Source: JABMMZ01 sp040403495 (GTDB lineage: Bacteria; Bacteroidota; Bacteroidia; NS11-12g; UBA955). Taken from it: 64,000 nucleotides of DNA. Numbering within the stretch: the first letter of the stretch is position 1; every line of letters starts with the position of its first letter. The stretch is from the NCBI GenBank assembly GCA_040403495.1, contig JBBAKM010000012.1, forward strand, positions 1 through 64,000, read 5' to 3'. The translations under genes were made by a program, and so were the position numbers. A model generated the notes under the pieces. It searched no databases and was not told the DNA's origin. It saw nothing but the letters and a program-made list of their open reading frames with translations. Of this stretch, positions 26,312-33,871 are shown piece by piece.

Positions 26312-27334
26312 TTGCTCTCATGGGTTAAACAAAGTTTAATTGTATTAATTCCACTTTTTTGGGTGGCTTGTAAAAAAGATGCACCCATTCAAAAACAAGA
26401 AATTGGCCTTGAGTCTATCATTATCCCCGATGGTTTTCCTCCTATTGAATTTCCTGCTGATAATGCTTTTACAAAAGAACGTTGGTTGCTCGGTAAAGCC
26501 TTGTTTTACGAAAAACAATTGTCCTTAGATTCTTCGGTTAGTTGTGCCTCATGCCACAGTCAACAATTTGGTTTTAGCGATAATGTTGCATTAAGCAAAG
26601 GATTTAAACAAAGACTAGGAAACAGAAACTCCCCAAGTATAATCAATGTAGCATACCATCCCTATTTTACAAGAGAAGGAGGAGTCCCGAGTTTGGAAAT
26701 GCAAGTTTTGGTTCCCATTCAAGAACACAATGAATTTAACAATAACATATTGGACATAGCAAAGCGCTTATCATCAAATCAGAAGTTGCAAAACTTAAGT
26801 TACTTGGCCTACAACCGTCCGCTCGATTTTTATGTAATTCCAAGGGCCTTAGCGACTTTCGAGCGTAGTTTGATAAGTGGTAACAGCAAGTTTGATCAAT
26901 ACAAAAGAGGAACCATTTCACTTACCGAAGAAGAGCAAAAAGGCATGAATTTGTTTTTTAGTGATAGAACAAATTGCAGCGACTGTCACAGTGGTTTTAA
27001 TTTCACAAACTATCAATTTGAGAACAATGGGTTATATGAAACATACAATGACCCCGGAAGAAAAAGGTTAACGGGATTGGATTCCGATTTGGCCAAATTT
27101 AAAATCCCGAGCTTAAGAAATATTGAAGTTACGGCACCTTACATGTATGATGGTTCTTTGCCCGACTTAGAGGCTGTGATAAATCATTACAATTCTGGAG
27201 GTAAACAACATCCCAATAAAAGCGAAAAAATTAAGGCACTTCAGTTAAGCCAATACGAAAAAAAACAAATTATTGCGTTTTTGAAAACACTAACCGATGT
27301 CTCATTTCTTAGTCAACACATCTATGCTCCATAG
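26312..27334 (+). CDS. Diheme cytochrome c peroxidase-like enzyme, MbnH/MauG family
   Basis: 340 residues from a TTG. The N terminus has a lipobox-like IPLFWVACKK, so a lipoprotein is likely. Two c-type heme motifs, CASCH (78-82) and CSDCH (222-226), and family segments ELLGK-like RWLLGKALFYE, LGNRNSPSIINVAY, KIPSLRNIEVTAPYMYDGS and AVINHYNSGG are present. MbnH and MauG make tryptophan-derived modifications in partner proteins. The directly preceding mbnP-like gene is the obvious substrate. The short length favours MbnH over the classical peroxidase. Confidence 0.85.
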   Translation: MLSWVKQSLIVLIPLFWVACKKDAPIQKQEIGLESIIIPDGFPPIEFPADNAFTKERWLLGKALFYEKQLSLDSSVSCASCHSQQFGFSDNVALSKGFKQRLGNRNSPSIINVAYHPYFTREGGVPSLEMQVLVPIQEHNEFNNNILDIAKRLSSNQKLQNLSYLAYNRPLDFYVIPRALATFERSLISGNSKFDQYKRGTISLTEEEQKGMNLFFSDRTNCSDCHSGFNFTNYQFENNGLYETYNDPGRKRLTGLDSDLAKFKIPSLRNIEVTAPYMYDGSLPDLEAVINHYNSGGKQHPNKSEKIKALQLSQYEKKQIIAFLKTLTDVSFLSQHIYAP

Positions 27335-27348
27335 AATAGGACTGAATC

Positions 27349-27372
27349 AAAGGCCTTAAAAAAAAGGCCTTC
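27349..27372 (+). terminator. Hairpin after the mbnH-like gene
   Basis: AAGGCCT and AGGCCTT arms around an A-rich loop, 15 nt past the stop, with a weak following T tract. Confidence 0.5.
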
Positions 27373-27459
27373 TCTTAGGAATATATCTTAAACTTAACCC
27401 CCAATTAAATATCGGTAAAAATATAATCATTTTTTTATTGGATTAATATTTTGACTTAG

Positions 27460-27597
27460 CTCGACCCTGCTTTGGTTCAAACTGTGCAAACAGGTTTAAG
27501 ATTGACCACACAGGATATTCATGATTTAATAGCGTTTTTAAAAACATTGAATGATGAACAATTGATAAAAGACAAACGATACAGTTCGCCTTTTTAG
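27460..27597 (+). pseudogene. C-terminal relic of a second MbnH/MauG-type enzyme
   Basis: 45 codons ending in TAG read LDPALVQTVQTG, LRLTTQDIHDLIAFLKTLND and EQLIKDKRYSSPF. This is the standard C-terminal end of the MbnH/cytochrome c peroxidase family and aligns with LQLSQYEKKQIIAFLKTLTD at the end of the intact gene. A TAG codon lies directly upstream in frame and no heme motif is left. It is therefore a decayed or recombined second copy. Confidence 0.72.
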
Positions 27598-27663
27598 CAC
27601 TTACTGAAATGATTCAAGTTTGATATTATTTTTAAATAATGTTTTAACTCAGCGAGTTTTAAT

Positions 27664-27671
27664 TAAATTTG
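27664..27671 (+). promoter_or_regulatory. TAnnTTTG -7 element for the TylF-like gene
   Basis: TAAATTTG, 42 nt upstream of the start codon. Confidence 0.5.
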
Positions 27672-27713
27672 CCTTTTATTTCCAAATTATAGACATTCTC
27701 TAAAAGATATTTC

Positions 27714-28448
27714 ATGAAAAGATACAAAATAAAATTCATTACATTTTTTAAAAATCTCATTTTACTGTTGCGACCACATCTTGTATTTGGTTTTATTCAA
27801 CATTTGTTTTTGACCATTTCCAACACCATTCAGTTGTCAAGATGGATCAGTGCACAGTCAAAAAACAAATTGTTAATCAACGATTTTTTTGATTGGAAAC
27901 GCGACCATTACAAAAGATATGGTTTGTACCAAAGTGTATTAAATATTTTGAACGAAGAAAAAGCAGCTTTCAATTATTTGGAATTTGGAGTTTGTAGAGG
28001 CGAGTCCTTTAAATGGTGGTTGGAAAACACCAAGAATTCCGAACATTTAATGGTAGGGTTCGATACCTTTGAAGGGTTGCCAGAAAATTGGGGTGTGTTT
28101 AAAAAGGGGGATATGAATGCAGAGATTCCGTTAATAGAAGACTCGAGAGGGCGATTTGTAAAGGGCTTGTTCCAAGACACGTTGCCTTCATTTTTAAAAG
28201 AAGGGCATTTAACCAATGATAAAAAACTCATTGTTCATTTAGATGCCGATTTGTTTACTTCTACATTGTACGTTTTAACCACATTAGCTCCTTATTTAAA
28301 AAAGGGAGATATTTTATTCTTTGATGAATTTAATGTGCCTAATCACGAGTTTTTTGCATTCAAAATGTTTTGCGACAGTTATTACATCAAAACAAAGTTA
28401 CTTGGTGCCGTCAATAACTACTACCAAGTAGCTATTGAGATAGAGTAG
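27714..28448 (+). CDS. TylF/MycF-type SAM-dependent methyltransferase
   Basis: 244 residues. YLEFGVCRGESFKWW (about 82-96) is the SAM-binding loop, GFDTFEGLPE follows, and IVHLDADLFTSTLYVL with DILFFDEFNV carries the Asp residues that bind Mg2+ in the TylF/MycF family. These enzymes O-methylate sugars on antibiotics or surface glycans; here the substrate is unknown. The first ~60 residues are hydrophobic and basic. It has its own promoter and no obvious operon partner. Confidence 0.78.
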   Translation: MKRYKIKFITFFKNLILLLRPHLVFGFIQHLFLTISNTIQLSRWISAQSKNKLLINDFFDWKRDHYKRYGLYQSVLNILNEEKAAFNYLEFGVCRGESFKWWLENTKNSEHLMVGFDTFEGLPENWGVFKKGDMNAEIPLIEDSRGRFVKGLFQDTLPSFLKEGHLTNDKKLIVHLDADLFTSTLYVLTTLAPYLKKGDILFFDEFNVPNHEFFAFKMFCDSYYIKTKLLGAVNNYYQVAIEIE

Positions 28449-28461
28449 GAGGGATAGAAGA

Positions 28462-28722
28462 TTATTCTTTAGGAGAAACGTTTTTTATTTCTTCAGAATG
28501 AATAGAAAGTTTAAAATTTAGTAGTTCTTCTATTGTGATTTCAAAGACATTGCAAATTTGACATAAACGTTTAATCGAAAGGCTAATATCGCCCGATTCT
28601 ATATAGGAGTAAGTGCGGGTATCAATGTTTAGTTGATCCGCAACTTCTTTACGGCTGATTTTTTTTAACTCTCTAATCGACTTAATTTTTTTGTATATGT
28701 TTAATTCATCAAAATTTATCAT
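28462..28722 (-). CDS. XRE-family helix-turn-helix regulator
   Basis: 86 residues from ATG 28722; an upstream TTG would add 18 residues of no family similarity. IRELKKISRKEVADQLNIDTRTYSYIESGDISLSIKRLCQICNVFEITIEELL is a standard Cro/CI-type helix-turn-helix. The C-terminal tail is short and acidic with no effector domain. It is divergent from the duplicated peptide locus that begins about 300 nt away. Control of that locus is possible but not shown. Confidence 0.82.
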   Translation of the reverse strand: MINFDELNIYKKIKSIRELKKISRKEVADQLNIDTRTYSYIESGDISLSIKRLCQICNVFEITIEELLNFKLSIHSEEIKNVSPKE

Positions 28723-29019
28723 GGTGTTTTTTGGGATTTTTAAGTTTTGTCTAAAATAGGAAATTGGAATTATCAACTTCTTTGAATGCTATATTAAAAT
28801 ATTTTTTGTTAATTAAAAAGAGTGAAAAAAAGAAAAGTGCTTAAAGTGTTCAATTTTTTAATGAAAGGCCATTTTAGGCTTATGAATGATACTAAATATT
28901 TATCTAGCTTGTTTTAGTTAGAGGTGTTTTATAGGCGCATTGTTTAATTTATTACTTTAACTATTCAACAAAACGGGGCTTAAAATTCTTAAAAATTCTA
29001 ATTGTGTGTTTTTTTGGTT
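28723..29019. other. AT-rich intergenic region with no recognised feature
   Basis: Between the XRE gene and the first copy of the 252-bp repeat. I see no open frame, no TAnnTTTG element in the outward direction and no clear hairpin. A promoter for the peptide locus could lie here or in the repeat. Confidence 0.4.
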
Positions 29020-29271
29020 ATAGAAAATGAATAAATTGATTAAAGTAAAAATACAAATTAAATGTTTAGAGTGCCATTAAAATATTTTTTCATTTAGAAA
29101 TTTGGCTTCTTGGTTATATTTTTTTAATGCGTGAGTTTTGTACTAAATTTATTAATATATATTATAAAAAAAGTATTTAAAAGAACAGTGATGCTTTCAG
29201 CGGCATTATTAATGACAAGTGCAATGTATGCCGCAGTAATTGGAGCAGGGACTGATGCATCAGGAGCTGGT
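29020..29271. repeat. Direct repeat copy 1 (252 bp)
   Basis: Colinear with 31482-31733, same length, about 16 substitutions and no indels by eye. It spans the upstream region and the leader part of the peptide gene. Its first 15 nt read IENE-stop, the end of the CXXC lipoprotein seen before copy 2. Confidence 0.85.
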
Positions 29272-29409
29272 GGTTGTGGGGATACTAAATCTCAGCAAGC
29301 TATGGTATTAACTGTGAAATGTAGGAAGACTGACGGTACAGATGGGAAACAATGTGTAACATCAGGAAAAGATGATGCATGTGCTCTTAAATTAATTGAT
29401 TGTCAATAA
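29131..29409 (+). CDS. Short Cys-rich exported peptide, copy 1 (start uncertain)
   Basis: The family is unknown to me; it is NVEALA-like in size and context. The leader KKVFKRTVMLSAALLMTSAMYA is a Sec signal peptide with a likely cut after MYA. The mature part starts AVIGAGTDASGAG and then has a Cys-rich tail with five Cys (GCGD, KCR, QCV, ACA, DCQ). The position matching the ATG of copy 2 is ATA here (29164-29166). The only usual start codon that keeps the basic signal region is GTG 29131, which I use; GTG 29188 and ATG 29191 would lose it. The DUF4221-like gene follows. Confidence 0.6.
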   Translation: MSFVLNLLIYIIKKVFKRTVMLSAALLMTSAMYAAVIGAGTDASGAGGCGDTKSQQAMVLTVKCRKTDGTDGKQCVTSGKDDACALKLIDCQ

Positions 29410-29417
29410 TAAGATTA

Positions 29418-30620
29418 ATGTTTAACTGTAATAAAATATGGATAGGGATTGCATTCTTATCCATATTTTTTTCTTTTTGTAGTGAAAGAAAATCCTTTTC
29501 TCAAAAGAATGATTTCGCGCCAGAAATAGATACCAATGTAAGTGTTTTACTGACTAGGACTGTTATCAGAGTATCAAATGATACAAATGATAATATTTTA
29601 GCCTATTTTACATTTACCAACAATATAGATTCTCAAAAAACTATTTTTTTAACTGAAAAATATTTTTTAAATATTGTAAGCTATTCAAACAAATCTGTAT
29701 CAAAAGTTAAAATCCCCAATTTGTTAAAAGAGTCTATTGTTAGAGCTAAGCCATTTGTGCAATTTTGTCAGTATAAAAATAATGTTTATTTTTTTCTTTT
29801 AAGGGATACTTTGGTGCGATGGGATACGCAAAATTCGGAGTTAATATTTAAAAATATTGATTTACCAATAGACTTTGATACAGAAAAATATTATTTGTCA
29901 GTTAACTTAGTTCAAGAATTTGGATTTCCGATGTTTTGCAAAAATGATACTTTGCATTTTGGGTCATTTTTAATCAATAAAAAACATAATAAATGGACAG
30001 TTTTTGAAGGGAATTATCCATATCAGGTTAACTATAATATTAATAATTCCAATTCTAATACTTCAAAATTCACTTATCCAAATTTCATCAATGAAAATCA
30101 TTATGGGTTAGGATTTGAAATTCATAGGTTAAATATTTTAAATTATGATTTAATTAGTTTCCCTTTTACTTCAAATATATATCGTGTTTCAACTAAAAAT
30201 AGTAAAGTGGATACTATTGGCGGGAAATCGAAATATCAAACCACCGAATTTATTAAGCCTTTAAGTTCAAAATATCAGAGAGATCAAATTTCATCTGACT
30301 CTGAATGGTATTATTTTATTCATTCCGAGAAATATAGTCAAATAATTTATAATTCTAATACGAAACAATATTATAGATTGTACTATCATAATATACCATT
30401 GAAGAAATATAATGGATTATATTACACACACAAAGATAGAATTATTTCTTTACAAGTGTTTAATGAGCAATTCTCATTAGTTCATGAAGAGATTCTTGAT
30501 GATATTTGGTTTGTTTTAACATTTTTGCCGTATAAAAATGGATTTTTAATAAACAAGAATGGTATTGACCCTAAAAAAGATCATTATGAGTATTTATATT
30601 ATGAAGTATTATCTAATTAG
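29418..30620 (+). CDS. DUF4221-like lipoprotein, copy 1
   Basis: 400 residues from ATG 29418; a TTG at 29400 would overlap the peptide gene. Signal peptide with lipobox-like IFFSFC (Cys21). The rest is strand-rich. The C-terminal third, with IIYNSNTKQYYRLYYHNIP, RIISLQVFNEQFSLVHEEIL and LPYKNGFLI, has the features of DUF4221/6-bladed propeller lipoproteins that sit beside NVEALA peptides in Bacteroides. Its paralogue is at 31859. It probably sits on a membrane surface in the envelope. Family assignment rests on memory of the pattern. Confidence 0.6.
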   Translation: MFNCNKIWIGIAFLSIFFSFCSERKSFSQKNDFAPEIDTNVSVLLTRTVIRVSNDTNDNILAYFTFTNNIDSQKTIFLTEKYFLNIVSYSNKSVSKVKIPNLLKESIVRAKPFVQFCQYKNNVYFFLLRDTLVRWDTQNSELIFKNIDLPIDFDTEKYYLSVNLVQEFGFPMFCKNDTLHFGSFLINKKHNKWTVFEGNYPYQVNYNINNSNSNTSKFTYPNFINENHYGLGFEIHRLNILNYDLISFPFTSNIYRVSTKNSKVDTIGGKSKYQTTEFIKPLSSKYQRDQISSDSEWYYFIHSEKYSQIIYNSNTKQYYRLYYHNIPLKKYNGLYYTHKDRIISLQVFNEQFSLVHEEILDDIWFVLTFLPYKNGFLINKNGIDPKKDHYEYLYYEVLSN

Positions 30621-31074
30621 AATTTGGATTGTTTCCATATTTATATACTTTAATAGTTGTACAACTTATAAATTCAGAATTTCTAACCATTATAATAATG
30701 CAAATTGCATGGTTAAAAACTATATAAAAAATGAATTTAATGAAAATGACTCAATTTATCATAAGGTTTTAATTTTTAGAACAAATTTTTGTGGAAATGA
30801 ATTGTGTACAGATGAGTTGTATGAAACTATGAATAAATATGTTTTAGATGAACATAAAAAGGTGCTTGTAGTATTGAGTAGCAAGGATACGACACTTATA
30901 AAAATTTTATCTACCAATAGTCAAATAAAGGTTAAATTGGATCTTTATCAAAATTTCCAAAAATATGGATTCCAAAGGCCTGGGCATTATGCATTTATCT
31001 TAAATAAAAATCAATGCCCAATCCAATATTTAAATATTACAAAATCTTTTATAAAATGGTTCGTAAGTCAATAA
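30601..31074 (+). CDS. Small lipoprotein with CX4C motif, module 1
   Basis: 157 residues from ATG 30601, which overlaps the preceding gene by 20 nt. A signal peptide ends in YFNSC (Cys20). RTNFCGNELCTDELYETM carries a CX4C pair (Cys64, Cys69) after a hydrophobic strand, where a thioredoxin-like protein would have CXXC. A Cys also lies near the C terminus (NKNQCPIQY). It aligns with the protein at 33039 around the CX4C motif and the following LYKYG-type segment. Function unknown; a redox or metal role is inferred. Confidence 0.6.
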   Translation: MKYYLIRIWIVSIFIYFNSCTTYKFRISNHYNNANCMVKNYIKNEFNENDSIYHKVLIFRTNFCGNELCTDELYETMNKYVLDEHKKVLVVLSSKDTTLIKILSTNSQIKVKLDLYQNFQKYGFQRPGHYAFILNKNQCPIQYLNITKSFIKWFVSQ

Positions 31075-31505
31075 TCAAAATATTAGTAGTTTTACTAATT
31101 TTGCAAAGTTGTTTTAGTAACAAAAAAAAATTTTACAAGGAAAATGAAATTTTGTCAGTTGCAAAAAATATTAGAGTTGACAAACAAGGTAGTTTTGCTT
31201 TTTTTTTAATAAGAACATCAAGGTGTGATTTGTGTACTGATGCCGCACGAGAAATTTTTAGGTCAATAAAAACAGAGTCGATTGCCCTACTTGATTGTAG
31301 TGATAGTAGTTTTCAAAATGAAATAAAATATCCGAATAAAGATGTAATAGTAAAGCCAAGTATATATTTTGAGGAAAGAGGAGTTGATTTTGGCGATAAT
31401 TATCTATTTTTTATAAAGAATGGCGAAATATCTGATTATATTAAAATTTCTAAAGAAACAAAAGAAGATATTGTTAAATTAATAGAAAATGAATTGATTG
31501 ATTAA
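31056..31505 (+). CDS. Thioredoxin-like lipoprotein with CXXC, module 1
   Basis: 149 residues from ATG 31056, overlapping the previous gene by 19 nt. Signal peptide with lipobox LILQSC (Cys19). FAFFLIRTSRCDLCTDAAREIF places CDLC (Cys57, Cys60) at the start of a helix after a strand, as in thioredoxin-fold proteins. The usual cis-Pro loop may be VKPSIYFEE. Paralogue at 33439. The gene ends with IENELID, the sequence left behind at the edge of repeat copy 1. Confidence 0.62.
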   Translation: MVRKSIIKILVVLLILQSCFSNKKKFYKENEILSVAKNIRVDKQGSFAFFLIRTSRCDLCTDAAREIFRSIKTESIALLDCSDSSFQNEIKYPNKDVIVKPSIYFEERGVDFGDNYLFFIKNGEISDYIKISKETKEDIVKLIENELID

Positions 31506-31733
31506 AGTAAAAATACAAATTAAATGTTTAGATAGCCTTTAAAATATTTTTTAATTTAGAAATTTGGCTTCTTGGTTATGTTTTTTTAATGTGTGAGTTT
31601 TGTACTAAATTTATTTATATATATTATGAAAAAAGTATTTAAAAGAACAGTGATGCTTTCAGCAGCATTATTAATGACAAGTTCCATGTATGCCGCAGTA
31701 ATTGGAGCTGGAACTGATGCATCTGGAGCTGGT
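31482..31733. repeat. Direct repeat copy 2 (252 bp)
   Basis: Second copy of 29020-29271, offset by 2462 bp. It starts inside the last codons of the CXXC lipoprotein gene and ends inside the peptide gene after the GAG-TDASGAG segment, where the two peptides diverge. Confidence 0.85.
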
Positions 31734-31877
31734 GTTAATGTGGTTGGTTGTGGAGATCAGCCGTCATCTAAATTAAGAAGAATTGATTGTGGTTTTACAA
31801 CTCCAGTTTATGCATGTGGAGTTGAAGGTACTGCCGAAGTTTGTCTTGAATCTCAAGCATGTCCTCAGTCAAATTAA
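31626..31877 (+). CDS. Short Cys-rich exported peptide, copy 2
   Basis: 83 residues from ATG 31626. The leader differs from copy 1 by one residue (SSMYA for SAMYA). The mature part starts AVIGAGTDASGAG, then five Cys in a different sequence: GCGD, DCG, ACG, VCL and ACP. Strong leader conservation with a divergent core is what one expects of secreted peptide precursors or immunity/toxin-type peptides. The next gene starts 19 nt before its stop, so expression is coupled. Confidence 0.68.
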   Translation: MKKVFKRTVMLSAALLMTSSMYAAVIGAGTDASGAGVNVVGCGDQPSSKLRRIDCGFTTPVYACGVEGTAEVCLESQACPQSN

Positions 31878-33046
31878 ATTTTATTTTTTTATACAGAGTG
31901 CTAAAAGTTTTAGCACTCTGTATATTTTTGATTCAATGCTCTAAAAAAGTAAATCAATTTCGATTGCCTAGCATTGAAAAGTCTAGTATTGTAATTAATA
32001 ACTTCTATTTTGATTATGATACATTAGGTAGCTATTGGGATTTATTGGGTAAAAATAATATATCAGTCTCGTGCTCAACTAATAAAGTTAAGTTTTATTC
32101 TTTGTATAAGGGGATAGAACTTTCATTAAATGATAACAAATGGGATACTTCCTATTTTAAACCATTCAATAATGGTGTGTTTAATACTGCAATTGTAAAA
32201 TCAGATTTAATAGGAGATAGTATTATATTCTTTATACATAAAAAGTCTATTTGGAAGTTTAATGTTTTAAATTACAAATTTAAAGAAATTAAAAATATGG
32301 AATCAGGAATAAAATCAGTATCAGGAAGTATTTTTTATAATTACACAGAGAGATTTAATCAAAGTTCAGCATTGCTATTCTGTGAATCCTTAAATCAGTT
32401 GTATTTTCCAATATATTCATTTAATAAGAAAGATAAAGAATATTTATTGGCATCATATAATTTACATACAGATGTTCTAAAAATTGAAAGTTTAATTCGT
32501 CCAAAAGTCGATGAAGAAATTCATCAAATTATGCAAGATAACACCATGTTTAAGATTAAAAATCAAACATTATTTATAGCATTTTCTTTTAATAAATTAG
32601 GTTTAAGATATAATTTAATTTCCAATGAAGTTGATACATTGAATTTTCAATCTTTAAAGGATACATTTTTACAATTAGTATATACAGAAAAAAATACAGG
32701 AATTAAAAACTTTGGAGATAGATTTATGAAAACTAAATTATATAATGCTTATTATGGTTTTTATGTTTACAATCCATTTAAAGAACATTTTTACAAAATT
32801 TTCTTTAAAAAGTTAGATGAAAATAATGAGAAAGGGTATAAAAATACACTAGCAGAAAAAAGGCTCGTTTTGCAGATTTATGATAATGAAATGAAGTTAA
32901 TAAGTGAATTAGATTTACCTGAAAATATGAATTGGCTTAATGCAATACAGCCATGTAAAGAGGGTGTTTTGTTGTTTAATGTTTCAAATTCCGGAAATTA
33001 TAATTTGCCAAATAAAACACTTTTATATAAAATTTTCTATGATTAA
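31859..33046 (+). CDS. DUF4221-like lipoprotein, copy 2
   Basis: 395 residues. Signal peptide with lipobox FLIQC (Cys27). The C-terminal part, with YVYNPFKEHFYKIFF, RLVLQIYDNEMKLISELDL and QPCKEGVLLF, lines up with the matching part of the copy at 29418, but the proteins are far more diverged than their upstream DNA repeats. Very AT-rich, like the whole locus. Envelope location inferred from the lipobox. Confidence 0.6.
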   Translation: MSSVKLNFIFLYRVLKVLALCIFLIQCSKKVNQFRLPSIEKSSIVINNFYFDYDTLGSYWDLLGKNNISVSCSTNKVKFYSLYKGIELSLNDNKWDTSYFKPFNNGVFNTAIVKSDLIGDSIIFFIHKKSIWKFNVLNYKFKEIKNMESGIKSVSGSIFYNYTERFNQSSALLFCESLNQLYFPIYSFNKKDKEYLLASYNLHTDVLKIESLIRPKVDEEIHQIMQDNTMFKIKNQTLFIAFSFNKLGLRYNLISNEVDTLNFQSLKDTFLQLVYTEKNTGIKNFGDRFMKTKLYNAYYGFYVYNPFKEHFYKIFFKKLDENNEKGYKNTLAEKRLVLQIYDNEMKLISELDLPENMNWLNAIQPCKEGVLLFNVSNSGNYNLPNKTLLYKIFYD

Positions 33047-33473
33047 AGTTGTGGCTTTCTTTTTTGTGTTTATTTCTTTTTCATTTGGAAAAAAAAACAA
33101 TAACTATGTTGCCATTGTAACTATGGTAAAACAAGAATTTAAAATAAACATTGAAAATTCAACAATTATACTAATAAATAACAGAATATGTAAAGGAAAC
33201 TTTTGTGGTAGTAATCTAAATAAATATTTAATTAAAAACATTCCAACAACTACCTCAGATAGTATTTATTTTCTAATAGCATACAACGATGTAAATTTAA
33301 TAGATACATTAAACAAATACAATAAAGGCAGAATTATCTCATTTAATAATAATATTTTGTATAAGTATGGCATTTATGTTCATGAATATATTGGGATAAG
33401 GGTGAAAAACAATAAAATTAAAAAATCAATTAATATATATGAAAGTACTCTTTTTAATAAGTGGAATTTTTAG
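33039..33473 (+). CDS. Small exported protein with CX4C motif, module 2
   Basis: 144 residues from ATG 33039, overlapping the previous stop by 8 nt. Signal peptide IKVVAFFFVFISFSFG without a lipobox, unlike its paralogue at 30601. IILINNRICKGNFCGSNLNKYL carries CX4C (Cys51, Cys56). Basic C-terminal half. Function unknown. Confidence 0.55.
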   Translation: MIKVVAFFFVFISFSFGKKNNNYVAIVTMVKQEFKINIENSTIILINNRICKGNFCGSNLNKYLIKNIPTTTSDSIYFLIAYNDVNLIDTLNKYNKGRIISFNNNILYKYGIYVHEYIGIRVKNNKIKKSINIYESTLFNKWNF

Positions 33474-33870
33474 TTTACTAATCTCTTGCAATTCTAATTC
33501 ATATGTTAATGAAAAAGAAAAATTAATATATGATTTTTTTAAAGAAAATGTAATTTCAAGTGATGGGGAGAAAGTATATGTGGCAATTATTTCTTCTGGT
33601 TGTGAAGATTGTATTAAAGTAAACGCAAAAATAATTCAAGGTTGGGAGTCCAAAGGATTAGATGTTAAGTATTTAATGGATGAATATATGTTAGTTGGTT
33701 TGTCTAAATACTTGAATAATATTGAAAAAAAGTCAATTATAATTACCCAAAATTCTTTTTTTAAGTATGGTATTACAGATGGTAGAATGTTAGTCATGTA
33801 TTCTAATGAAAATAACCTAGTAAAATATGAGATAATATCAGAGCAAGCAAAAAGTTATAATTTAAAATAA
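33439..33870 (+). CDS. Thioredoxin-like lipoprotein with CXXC, module 2
   Basis: 143 residues, overlapping the previous gene by 35 nt. Lipobox LLISC (Cys17). VYVAIISSGCEDCIKVNAKI has CEDC at Cys55 and Cys58 in the thioredoxin position. Aligns with the protein at 31056. The Lgt-like gene starts 1 nt after its stop. Confidence 0.6.
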   Translation: MKVLFLISGIFSLLISCNSNSYVNEKEKLIYDFFKENVISSDGEKVYVAIISSGCEDCIKVNAKIIQGWESKGLDVKYLMDEYMLVGLSKYLNNIEKKSIIITQNSFFKYGITDGRMLVMYSNENNLVKYEIISEQAKSYNLK

Positions 33871-33871
33871 A

